Below, in pieces: positions 47,699 to 60,107 of a stretch of 64,000 nucleotides of DNA; position 1 is the stretch's first letter; each line of letters begins with the position of its first letter. The stretch lies in NCBI GenBank assembly GCA_043228905.1, contig JBHGNT010000009.1, forward strand, positions 2,108,001 to 2,172,000, written 5' to 3'. This DNA is from Azolla caroliniana (lineage: Eukaryota; Polypodiophyta). The notes beneath the pieces are model-generated. The model ran no database searches. It was not told the origin of the DNA and saw only the letters and a list, made by a program, of their open reading frames with translations. A program made the translations under genes and the position numbers.

Positions 47699-50600
47699 AT
47701 GAATTGCCTCAGAGATTCTTCTTCTTCTACAGGTAATGTTATGCCTCGTACATGAGCACATGAATGAATTGAGAGTGAGAGAGTGAGAGAGTGAGAGAGC
47801 GAGAGAGCGAGAGAGAGAATGAGAATTAAGGTTTTTACCGCTGTTCATTTTAGCGATATCGAAAGGGGTTAGACATTGAAAAAGTTTAGAACTTGGAATT
47901 GTAAAAAATGACATATCAATTTTTTTCTGTGTAAGGTTAAGCTGTTCTCTTTCTCTCTCCCACTCCCTCTCTCCCTTTTCTCCGTAATTCAAAAACTTGA
48001 ATGAATTTCTCATAGACACTGTAATAAATTACAGTGAATTTTGTGATTATATCCCTGCCTTCTCTGTAATACCGTGCTTGTCGTGTTTACAGATGTTTTT
48101 TTGTATTATATTATATTATTATCTATTTATTTTTAGATTTATTGGGTTTCTCACAGTGTTTGAAATAATAACATAATTCAGGTGTAGATTTTCAGAAAAT
48201 CTGGCAAGCCGCACGAACACGTTGGCTACGGCCAATTGAGATTTATGATATTCTAATGAACAGTGATGCATTCCCAATTAATAAAGAACCATTGAACCTG
48301 CCCCCAAGTAAGTTTTTTCATTTCCAAGTTATGGCTTAATATGTAAATTCAGAGCCCATCGATGAAATTCTCCATTTTCTAGTTCCGATTTGACTATGTG
48401 CAATGCACAAACTCTAGCCTAATATGTCAATTTGGTGATAGTTTTAGGATAAATTCGGAACTCTTTGAAGAAAAATTTCCTATTGTAGGCCTGTTTGGTT
48501 TTGTTAAATGCCCAGATTCTAACCAAGTATATAATTTGTCAATGAAGTGCTAGTTTTCATAGACCATTTTGGACTTCCTGAATGAAAATCTCATTTTTTT
48601 GTCTCTTTGGCTTTTTGAATGTCTAAATTCTGGTTTTTATGCGAATTGTCATTTCAATGATAGTCTTAAGGGCCACACAGAGCTTATTGATGAAAATATC
48701 CCTTTTTTGATGCCTGTTGGTATTGTAAATGCTCTAATCTAAATTTGCATTTAATTTTCAGAGTCTGTTCAGGATTAGAAGCTTGTAAGTTTGTTTATTA
48801 TGTTGATTCTCAGAATTCTAGCCAAATGTGTAAATTCTTGTTTGAATGATCGTTTTCAGACGCCATTCAGAGCTTTTTGATGAACATATCCCTTTTCCAG
48901 ATCTTTAAAATTTAATTGAACGATAATTTCCAGAGACATTTCAAGCTCATTGAGGAAATTCTCCGTTGTTTAGGTATCTCTGGTTATGTTGAGCGCCCAA
49001 AGTGTCAATTTTATGACAGTAATATATATCTCCCCATTTTAGAGTTCACTTTAGGTACGTTGAATACTAGTTCCTAAGAATTTTCACATTGACTTTGAAG
49101 GTGGCACATTGGTGCTTTTCAATCGGAAGTTGTTGCGTAACTTTCGGAGAGATGGCCATCCATGGCGTAAGAAGAAGGACAACAGAACTGTGAAAGAGGC
49201 TCATGAACATCTGAAGGTGATGTTTTAAAGGTGTCTGTAGGCATTTGATAATATGTGTGGGTGAGGTTAAATATACATCACACTCCAACGCCAAAGATTA
49301 GCTTGAAAATGTTTATGAAAAGAGATGCATAGCACAATCTCCCATTAACTAGTGATTAGGTGGTCTGTTTCTTTTATACAATAAGACATGTGAAAATATA
49401 ACAAAAACACCGCAAAAGAAGTGTTCTGCTCACATGTGAACCGGCTTTTTTATTTATTTTGTGATTTCCCGTTATTACTGATGGGAAACCATGAAACCCA
49501 CAAAGAATGATTACAAAGAAATGACGAACATGTTCACCATATATGTTTTAAGAATAGAGTTGGTGTTTTCTGAGATATAGCAATCATGCGAAAATTTACT
49601 TAGTGAAAACACGAATATCTGATACTGATTGGAAATAGGGTAGAATCAACTTGGGCAAGTCATACATTCTATTGTTGGAGTCATTTATGATTCATATCAT
49701 GAATGAATACAGAGAAATAGAGAGTCAAAACCTTTAGTGCGAGGCAATTTCTTTTGACATGTAGGTTTTTTTTTCCAACGATTAATGAAATGACTCCCAT
49801 CGAAATTGATCAGGTTGGCAGTGAGGAAAAGATTCATGTTTACTATGCTCATGGTGAGGAAGGTCTATCAAACTTACAACGTAGGGCCTATTGGCTACTT
49901 GACAAGTTAGTGTGACGCTCTTCAGCATGCTTTTTTTATTATGGTTCTGTAAGGCAATACAAATCTGATGAGAAGTTTGGTCTTTGTAGGACACTTGAAC
50001 ATATTGTTCTCGTCCATTACTTGGAAGTTAAAGAGGTATATGTTCTGAAAGTTTTTAACTTACACACACATATCTGAATGTTTACTTGAAGTACTCATTG
50101 TCTGCCAGGTGATTCTTGTGTGTAGGGTTTGAAGAACAACACTCAACCTAATTTTCTACCAAATATACAAAATGAATTACAAATACCACACTATCCTTCA
50201 TCGAGTCCTCTCACTACAGATTTCAATTCTTCTCTGAGTTCTGCAACCCCAGATAGAAGAGCGCCATTGGATTTTAGTGATTTCAATTCATATGAAAATG
50301 ATGACTTTGATGATAAATTTTTCTTCGATGATTTCCAATCTACTGAAAAGATTGTTCCAGAACAAGAAGAATGGCATTCAGGAGGTTTGGCAACCGATAA
50401 TAAAATACAGTTGAATGATGATAGGTTATTCATCTCACAACAAGTATCCTCGCAATTTCAAGATCCTGTTGAAATTCAGGTATTTTAAAGTCTTGATCTG
50501 CCCTCAAAAAAGGAATTGCCTTATATAAAACAATACACAGGTTATTCAAAGCTTATATTATTTGAATCTTACAAATAAATTATATCTCATTCTAACATTA

Positions 50601-53600
50601 AAGTTTGCAGTATATGTTATGGTTCATGGGCATTCATGCCATTGAGGACAACATTTATATTAACATCATCCAAAGGCAAATGCTTGTTGATTTCAGGCAC
50701 AAAATGGATAAATCGAATGTCCATTAGATTCTAGCTCTTTAAAAGGGAACTAAACAAAAATGCAAAATCATTTGTAAATTCATGGGGAATCAGCTGGTCA
50801 GTCTGCAAAATTCCTTGGTGATTGCTACACCTCCTCAATAAAGTGGCTCTTTATCTTCATGCCTTTCATTGACCAATGCCTTCTTCCTGATCTTTAACGG
50901 GAGCGACGTCATCTGCCATTGAAACCAATGTTTTTCAATGACTTTGTTTGTTTCATGACCTCAATCTTATCTTTCACATCTATGTAATGCATGATGACAT
51001 TTGATTTCGATAAAAGTTGGTTCATCTATGCGTTTGGAGTAGGAATGAGCTCCTGTGATGTCTGATGCCAATAAAGAGGAGTTACTGAAAATGTTTAACT
51101 AAGGGGCTTGCAGAGAATATGCCACAACATCCTCCATGTGTCAGGGACATTCAGTGTTGTTCCACAGTTAGGTGGAGTGGTGGCAGAGAATGTTGATGCT
51201 ACTGTGATGTTGTTGTGCTACTGATATGAGTTCTGAGAACGAGTGACAACAATCAGCTGTGAAAATAGTCTAGAACAGCTCATAAGCAGCATTTCTGAGG
51301 TGACTAGCCTTGCAATCCTCTTCCTGATATGATAATCATTCCTATTCTGCCTGTCTACCTTTTTCTCTATATTTGTCCTTTCCATGACCTTACACCTCCA
51401 AAACTGTGCAAACATGGTATCAGAGAGCATCAAGCTAGCTCTGTGGGGATAGAAGAAAGTGATAATGTAATAGAGTGGAGACAAAAAGTCATGTCATCCG
51501 GAAATGAAAGTAGGATAGATCAATATCATGCTAAGGAATGCCAAGAGGACTAGCTGACCAATTATCTTCGTGTGTGTGTCAATGGAAGAGGTGAAATGGT
51601 GATACTTTGTGTACTTCGGTAATGAGCAGTTCTTATATATATTAAATAAGGGGGGAAACCGGTATAGAGGTGCACTGCCACTATTTAACATTTTATTGGA
51701 GATTATCTTTAGCAAATCTCATGGAATAATGAAGAATGCCAGTGGACAGGTAATTGGAAAGGAAAGGAAAACTTCTGAACTTTTTGGTACTGCTAGCAAA
51801 ATCAGGTGGGTTGGGTCAATCTAAGACATCTGGATTTGGGTCTTGTGCTATCTACTTGTGAAATTGATCAGATGACTATTAAGGCAGAAAATTGGCTCAT
51901 CTGGTTGGAACTAAGTCAGTGGAGGCCATGCCATATATCTAAATAGTGGCATTTCAGGATGTCTCAATTTTGTACAAATGGGTACACATTTCTTGATATG
52001 AGAATGGAGAAATTCTCTTTCTCCAATTTCTCACATGGAGAGGCACATGTACCTTGAGAGAGCACCAAGCATGACAGCTTGAGACTTGGGTGCACAGGCT
52101 ACAAATATCGTTGACTGCCTTTTTGGATTGGCCTGAGTAAATATATCACGTTGAAACCAACAACCTCCAACTACGATGCACACTTTTCTTCTTTTATACT
52201 CTCTTTATGTGTTTAAGCACAACTTGGAGCATCAATTTCTTGACCAGTCGGGTTTTGCTGATTATGCCCACCACCTCAGACACATTTCCTTTTTATCTTT
52301 TCACTTGGTTTTTAGTTTTGATTCATATCTTGGGATTGTAACTTTCATTTATTGATGTCAAGAACAGACACATTGTACATCGACTTTGTTTGAGAGGCAA
52401 ACTTTTTCATTTGAGTGACTTTTTGTGTCCAGTTGATGTCTGTTTGTATGAGATGCCCTTGTGCTATCCTTATGTTAGCTTGATGCTTTCTTAATGAGCT
52501 GAGTCAATTCAATACCTTTTTCCAATCTGTCCAATACCTCTCCATAGAAGTTCACCCTTTCCGACAATTGATGCTGATGTACTTTCTTTTCTGTAACCTT
52601 GTTGGTAGGGTATCCCACTAATGGGTGCTTGTTTGAGAATGTGTAAAGAACTAGAGGATACAGTATGCAGCGGAATAGATTAAGAAAGATGCATGTGTGT
52701 GTTGGAGAGAGAGAAAGAAAGAAAGAAATATTAACGTCTTTTAAAAGGCCAAAATGGCCTATAAGACCAAACAAGAGATTACATCTTAAGTATTGTCTCG
52801 TCTTTGAGAACAACAAATCAAAATAGAATAAGTATTACTCAGTAAATATAAAAGTAAATAAAATAAAAATAGACGAGGGAATCTGGTTTTTGGCTCATGT
52901 GAGATTCTCAAGTTATATTGTAACTTTTGTCTTCGAAAGATCTTTAGCATAGGTCGATCCAGAATGAAGAGGTCTCCAAAGTGAGGGAAGCACCTACGAT
53001 GGTGGGAGATAATGCCTGTATCTGTCGATGACAAGGGTTTATATATGACATATATAGCAGTACACATTGAAGTTGGATCAATCTAGGATTTATTTATTTT
53101 TTGAATTTTTATCGTCAATAAAGAGGCCAATTTTGATCTATGGGACCAGAGTATACATGTGTTCTCGATATGTGTCTCCTTCCTAAGAAGGGGTATTCAT
53201 ACATTGAAGCACAAAGCCTCTATGTGTGAATAAAGCATACATATATGAGCTCAACCTTCTTGGTGGTGTCTTAAGTATGGCACTTAAGTTATCACTCCCT
53301 CTTAGTATGTTAGCATATCTTGAACGAATTGCACTATATCCTAAATGGTATAAAGGCATTCCCATTGACATGTGCTCACATGTTTACCATCCTCGGGTGG
53401 AGGAAGTGTGGTTGATTACGCATTAATGTTGGCATGAGATCTATAATTGGTGAATGTGTTTAAAGTTGGTTCTCTATCTCTGAACTCAGACCACAAGCCA
53501 TTGTACTTAGAGCTTGCAATTCCACATTTCACCAATAGATGCCATGGAGTGAGAAGAAAAGAGATGTATCATCCGACCTTGCTACGAAAAAGCTAAGATG

Positions 53601-56600
53601 TATGCAAATGAAGTGGAGGACCATTTGTTAAATTTTTCTCTAATCAATGATGTTAAAGAAAATTGACAACATTTGAAGGATATCATACTCAAGGTTGGAT
53701 ATCAATACTTTAAGAGGCAGATGGGTGGGCATAAGATGTGTAGTTTTCCATGTAATTCCTGGTTCGACGATGAATCTAAGATGTATCTCAAATGGTTTAA
53801 GTCCATAGAAGGGGAAAATGAAAAGATTGTTGCATGACACCTATATAAGAAAGTAGTGAGGAGAAAGAAAAGAAGATATTTCCAATCCAAGAGATGAAAA
53901 AGAAAAACTTGTTTAAGCTCAAACCAAAATTAGCATGGGGACAACTCAAGGGTAAGAAAGAAGATGTGAAAGGTCACTTTACAAATGAAGAGATGTTAGA
54001 CTATGTACAAAGGCTATATATGCATGAAGGTGTGGCTCCTATGGTTGAGAAAATTGAAACACCATGCACTACATGTATCGATATTGATGATGTCAATAAG
54101 GGAATAAAGAAGATGGCGAGTGGGAAAGCAACAGATGCAACCTACGTCTCAAGTGAACTTTTAAAATGGACAATGCCACATACTCGTCATTGGATAATGA
54201 CAATTATAGAGCAAGGTATAAAACAAGGATTTCCAAATGATAGGCTTATGAATTGGATTAAATCAATATTTAAAGCCGGAGATAAGAATCAAGTATCAAA
54301 TTATCGTACAATAATGGTGAACTCAACTATTGCTAAATTATATAGCACTATTATGGAGCAAAAGATAAGCACATGGGCTGAAAGTACAAGCAAAAGAGCA
54401 TTTGGACAAGCAGGATTTAGACCAAAACACTCCACTGTGGATCATTTGGTCACATTGAGAGTAATCATGGAAGAGAGTCAACTACAAGGAAAAACACTTT
54501 ATTGTTGTTTTGTTGATTTCAATCCACTTCATTCAATGCGAAGGAATCTCCCATTCATTATGTCAATGTTGAACTTTAACACACACGTCCCCCAAGGAGG
54601 GCACATTCACCTACATGGTGCACAAGCTTGTTATCTTAGCGGCCTTTCAACCTTGACTATGCTGTACCGTCAAACAGAAGCCAAGCTTAGTTTTCCTTCA
54701 TTCCTCCGCAGCAGATTGAAGGGATGTAGGTCAAGTGCCATTGAAAATTGTTCAAAAAACTTGTCTGCTCTAAGCCCTCTGGTGAAGATATTCATCGTCC
54801 GATTAACATCTCCCGGGACAATCTGCTTTTGGATCCAGTGATAAACTTTAGGATGTTTATTTCTCTCTCTTAAAATGAGGGTGGGATATATCAATAGAAT
54901 TTTATTTCTCTATTTATTCCTATCTGCAACTGCATCTTAAGAACACAATCTTTGTATATTGTTTTTGCGTTTATGTAGAAAAAGAGAAGGCATGTGTATT
55001 GCAGACCTTTTGACTAACCTTTCTTATGATTTTCAGGCTTCTCCTCCCCAGAGCAGTTCTTTGTCATCCTCAATCACTACCACAAGTAATATTATGGAGC
55101 TACCACAGAATGAAGAACTTAGCTCCCAAGTTTCATGGCAAGGGATTGGTGAAGTTTTTAAGAAACTTGACAGTCTAGAAAGGTGGATGGAGAGAGAGCT
55201 TCCTGGTGATACAAATAGTCCTGTGATGGACTCTAACTCTTGCTCTGATATGGATTCTCCAATGCAGGATGAGATTCAAAACAGGGTCAAAGAAAGTGTA
55301 TCATTGCAGTCACTGGAAAGGCAGACCATGCCTGCTCACTCACAGATTTATTTTGAGATAAAAGACTTTTCTCCAACATGGACCTTTACATCTGAGGAAA
55401 CAAAGGTATTAACTGGCTCATTTCATGGTTAACATTAGTTAATGCAATGCTATTGTTTTCAACTCTTGTGTTGTGAAACTTGATTCATAAAACCACATTT
55501 TAGAGCACAATTTTTAGTGTGCATAATCTCAACCTAAATTATGAAGAAGTTTTGTAATGAACCTAAGATGAAATCCATTACTCAAGGCTTAATGCATAAC
55601 CTGAAGGCTACAAAGTGAAAGCTTACCACTACATATTTACATGTTATATGATGTATAAAGGCAATTCTTTCACATTGTACTTTAACAGGTAATGTATTTT
55701 TTATTGATTGTGGTTATTGATCAAGCATTGAGAATATGAACTTTCTCAGGTCATAATTATAGGAAAATTATGCGGGGATATATGTGAAATCAGCAAGATG
55801 CAATGGTATTGTATGTTTGACGATGTTGAGGTTCCAGCAGAAATAGTCCAACCTGGTGTATTCAGATGTATTTCTCCAGAGATATCTAATCCAGGCACAG
55901 TTTCTTTCTGTATAATCAATGGGAGTAGACAGGTCTTCAGTGATTCAAAGCATTTTGAGGTTAAAAGTAGACCAGAAAATCAGAAGAAAACACTGAATTT
56001 GGAGAGTGACCAAGTCTACACGGATTTAAATCTTCAGTGCAGATTGACACAATTGCTGCTGCAAAACAATGTGCGCACTTGTGAATCCACAGCTCAGAGG
56101 TCACACCTTGGTGCTGCATCTAATCCGTCCAGATTATTACAACTCATGGGGTTTCTAAATCAAGAGTGGGTGACCATGGGAAACTTATCGTCTGGGCGTG
56201 CTAGAACCATTTCTGAAATTAAGGAGCAGCTTTTGCAAATGTTTTTTGAATGTAAATTGATGGATAATATATGCAATACACCTATGCTTAATGGGAAAAA
56301 GTGGTTAGCTTTTGACAAGGAAGGACAGACTGCATTTCACCTAGCAGCAGCACTTGGCTATGAATGGGTCATAGATATTATAGTTGATTCTGAAATAAGT
56401 CTTGACTTCAGAGATAAAACAGGATGGACATCTTTACACTGGGCTGCATTCTATGGCAGGTAAATTTATGAACTTTTCCGTTTTATCATAGCAAGGTTTT
56501 ATATTTCTTCACATCTAATTATTGCACATCTAAAATAATTGTAAGGTTCCCAAATTGGTAAGCAAGTGCTTATTTCATTTGCATTGTATTCAGTTTTATG

Positions 56601-59600
56601 ATCGCTATTGACCATTTGTGGCCCATGTACCTATGCATATTTCTTATAGTAATCCATATATTGCCAACAAAACAAAAAGTTGGTGTCTGACCTTTTACCA
56701 TAGAGCTGCTTCTTACCGTTTTTAGGTATTACCACAATTATGCATTTCATGTACTGGTGATATATGTCTACTTTATTTGTCCAAATAGGGCTACTACAAG
56801 ATATTTCACTTTCATAAATTAACAAAATTCAAACTGACACATGAATGAAAATTCAAATTATTTTATCATTGCTAACTAAATTGGGGGAACTTGAGGAAAT
56901 TCATCATATCGATGAAGTTGAATTAAATTTATCAGAGGCCTTGCCAGCTGCTACATGAAACGTTTCAGGCTTCGGAAACCATGTTGTATGTTGACCATGA
57001 AGTAGAGGGAAGCTTTTTGGTTAAACAAGTATTATGACCATTTCAGAACCAGAATATTCAATACTGAAATTGATCCCATTTTTTAGGTCCAGAATGATAA
57101 TCCTCTACAATTAATAACATCGTGTTTTCGTAAGTCCTTAATTTGTATGTAAATAAAAGAAGGCGTTCTTTATAAGGGTAATGCAATTTGATGATTATGA
57201 AATGCTCTAGACGAGTTACACTATCTTCTTATTATCTTACTTTTAATGATATTTTTATTATTTTTAGTCATAATTAAAAAAAAGAGAGGAGTCAGGCCAG
57301 CTTCTTATCTTACTCTTTTTTTAGTTTATAGAAAGGAAAGTTTTTTTTTTTGTTAATATAGAGAGCAGATGGTAGCATCATTATTAGCAGCTGGAGCAAA
57401 ACCAGGAACTGTTTCAGATCCGACGCCAGAAAATCCATCAGGATGCACTCCGGCAGATATAGCTGCTTTGAGAGGTTATGATGGTTTAGCAGGTTACCTT
57501 TCAGAGAAAGCTTTACTATGTCACCTCAATACATTGACTCTTGAAGAAAATAATAGTGACAAAAGGTCTGCGGAAGATGAAGGCCAAAGAGTTGTAGAGT
57601 ATTTGAGAAGGAGTCAAAGCTTAAGAAGAAGCATAAAAACAAAAGAAGATGAGGTTATATTTGAGGAGACTTTATCTGCGGTAGGACAAGCAACCACAAC
57701 TTCAGCTCGAATTCAAGCCGCTTTCCGGATATATTTCCTTAAAGAGCGTCTTCATGCCATTGAAGAAGCTGATGAGTATGGCTTCTCATTAGCTGAACAG
57801 CTTGCAGTTCGGAAGCTGCAGAGAGCTTATCGGAGACACCGGGAACAAAAAAGGAAACAAGATGCAGTATTACAGATTCAGAATCGATTTCGTGGGTGGA
57901 AGATCAGGAAAGATTTTGTTAATCTTCGTAAAAATGTTGTCAAAATTCAGGTTTGTCCTTCTCCTGACTTTAATGGAAATGAATTGTGTGTAGTATTAGT
58001 GATGATTCATGTGTGTATGGCAATCATTTTCGACGCCCTAGATGAGACACCATTTGTCATTTCCAAACTCTTTTTAAGTCCTGTTGTCCATGTTTTGTCT
58101 CTTGTAAATGTTAATTCATTTTTCTTTCTTGATTTCTCTTTTTTCACAATAATGATTCATTTTGGAAAATGGACTATTATAGGGAAGGTTTCCATCTGTT
58201 GATTCTCCAAGAATATGACTTAGGTTTATGTTTGATTCAGTATATTGATATATATCTTTCATTATGCCTTGAACTTTGGTGTTTTCAAAACAGCACATTA
58301 TTTTTAAGGTTTCAGTGCTTTCCACTAAACTAGTTGTACCATGGAAGTGCATGTATATCTGAAACAGGTTCACATTCAGTAAAAAATTTAGATTGAGATT
58401 TTTCTTCTAATTATAGAAGAAAAATATATTCTCTTGTGTGAAAAGACAACAGTTGTCCAAGTAACATTTTAAAGTTCATAAACAAAGAAGCATAATATTT
58501 CATGACCATAAGCATATAAAAAAGTTTACAAATTTGGGAGTTGTCCTGAATCCCACCATTCAGCTTATGCCTAGAGACATTCAATATATTAAATATATAT
58601 GGGTGATGCAATCACTCCATTGAAGAAGAAGAGATTAGGAAAAAAAAATGGAAATCTTAGGAGAGATAAGTGATGCTTTTTGCATAACCATCAGCCAATG
58701 AAAGTTTGGGACATACTTCCTGCTAATATTGATTAGAAAAAATGCTTATGAAATTCTGGTATACACAGTCAATGATTAAATGCTATGCTTTCTGCTTCCT
58801 TGAAATTTTGTCTATGGAACATCAATAACAGGTCAATTGGTATCCTTAGAAGCCTCTTTGACACATCAGAAACACACTAGATTCCTATGCTGTCAACCTT
58901 TATTTAGGCTGATTTGTGCAAATAAGTATTGCAGATTGAAAAATCTCAACTAGAAGTACTAGTTTCTGTAGTACTTCTTGATTGGAAATATATATATATA
59001 TATGTAAATATCCCCAAGCAAGCCTATCAGATATTTCTAATAGCGTACATCACTAACTTCAGGTCATATTTCATTTCCAGGCATTTTTCCGTATGCATCA
59101 AGCTCGTAAACAATATCACCGCCTCATATGGTCGGTGGGTGTTCTTGAAAAAGCTGTTTTGCGATGGAGACAGCGGGGTAAAGGTCTTCGGGGATACCAG
59201 GTAGAAGCAAACCAGGTTCAAAGCAATGATGATTTTCTCATGATTGGTCGGAAGCAAGCTGAGGATTCAGTAGAGCGAGCTGCGGTTCTGGTACAATCAA
59301 TGGTGAAGTCAGGCAGTGCAAGAGAGCAGTATAAAAGGATGCAAGAGAATTTCAAGCAGGCCCTGGTATCTCATGGATATACACACACATTCAAACATAC
59401 AAATGCATATACACATCTAAATATGCATACATTTATATTAGATATATACAATATATACAATAAACAACATACCCACACGTGTGCATACATATTCACTTCA
59501 TATATGTACTGTATACACAATACATATAGGTGTGTATTTAGTTTTACATTAATTTGCTTCTTATGTGTATATACAATTTGACCCCGTGATGGGTGATCTT

Positions 59601-59660
59601 TATTGTTCTTTTTGCTTTGTACAGCTTGCTTCTGATTCATCCTCCAAATCCTTGGAATGA
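47699..59660 (+). CDS. CAMTA: Calmodulin-binding transcription activator (CAMTA5/6-like)
   Basis: Eleven exons: 47699-47732, 48182-48307, 49101-49216, 49814-49905, 49990-50035, 50126-50479, 55037-55405, 55750-56459, 57362-57950, 59081-59365, 59625-59660. All borders are GT-AG and phases fit, giving 918 aa. Domains: CG-1 DNA-binding domain (about 12-138; WLRPIEIYDIL, FNRKLLRNFRRDGHPWRKKK, EKIHVYYAHGEE, RRAYWLLD, HIVLVHYLEVKE); acidic linker in exon 6; TIG (about 361-451); ankyrin repeats (about 569-667; TAFHLAAALGYEW, GWTSLHWAAFYGR); IQ motifs (about 732 and 784-801); calmodulin-binding region (about 824-845; LIWSVGVLEKAVLRWRQR). CAMTAs bind CGCG-type sites in the nucleus and respond to calcium through calmodulin in cold, stress and defence signalling. 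Short length and CG-1 wording favour the CAMTA5/6 clade. Intron 6 (4.6 kb) is full of mobile-element debris. Confidence 0.96.
47770..47822. repeat. (GA)-rich microsatellite in CAMTA intron 1
   Basis: Irregular GAGAGTGA/GAGAGCGA units directly after the first donor site. Confidence 0.85.
51390..51450 (+). mobile_element. Copia primer-binding-site relic in CAMTA intron 6
   Basis: TGGTATCAGAGAGCATCAAG at about 51415 has the plant copia tRNA-Met primer site and typical context, preceded by ...TGTGCAAACA as an LTR end. No LTR pair or gag frame was found. Confidence 0.4.
52705..53045 (-). repeat. Dispersed repeat copy B (LINE 3'-end-like)
   Basis: Reverse-complement counterpart of 36541-36850, with the same ordered words and the palindromic core AGGCCAAAATGGCCT. 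Lies in CAMTA intron 6, antisense to the gene, with (GAAA)n-type sequence at the end corresponding to the 3' tail. Confidence 0.75.
53150..54525 (+). mobile_element. LINE (L1-type) fragment in CAMTA intron 6
   Basis: An open stretch from 53894 encodes the N-terminal part of a non-LTR reverse transcriptase: KKMASGKATDA, FKAGDKNQVSNYRTIMVNST, FGQAGFRPKHSTVDHLVTLR and TLYCCFVDF, where it stops short of the next RT block. Upstream, frame-broken pieces recall the L1 endonuclease end (HVYHPRV... and LNSDHKPLYLEL near 53500). It is 3'-truncated and decayed, in the sense orientation of the host gene. The rest of the long frame to 54841 belongs to a different remnant. Confidence 0.8.
54530..54895 (-). 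mobile_element. Antisense copia RNase H tail fragment in CAMTA intron 6
   Basis: The minus strand reads WIQKQIVPGDVN...NIFTRGLRADKFFEQFSMALDLHPF, which follows the end of copia RNase H (GDV ... ADIFTKGL ... LxLHPF). It abuts the LINE fragment in the opposite orientation, so one probably inserted into or was joined to the other. Confidence 0.6.
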
Positions 59661-60043
59661 ATAAATCTACATTTCTGGAGGAACGACCACATGTTTCGTT
59701 TGAGCCTTTTAAAATTCTAGTTTAAACTGGAGCCCTTGTTACGATGTTGTATAATTACTCTCCCTGTAAAATTGTCTTTGAAAACCTTCACACCTGGGAG
59801 TGGGAGGTTGAGGATTAGTGGTTGTGACCGCCATGGTCTATGCCACCATCCGACATTATTTATTTCGTTGATGGTTTATACTTATTTACATGTCATCTAT
59901 GAGTCTATTATATTTGCTATTATTGCTTTTGGCTTAGGTGAGGCATTGGTGCCAATTGCTGAAAACAATGGCTATTTGGGCTTGTACAAAAGCTTCATTC
60001 CCTATATTCGTTCTAAATGAACTTGCTTGTTAAAACCACCTCG

Positions 60044-60107
<64 letters not shown>

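Noticed and set aside
54525-54841. C-terminal third of the long plus-strand frame starting at 53894
   Set aside because: Past the LINE motifs the frame reads antisense through a copia fragment; the continuity is accidental.
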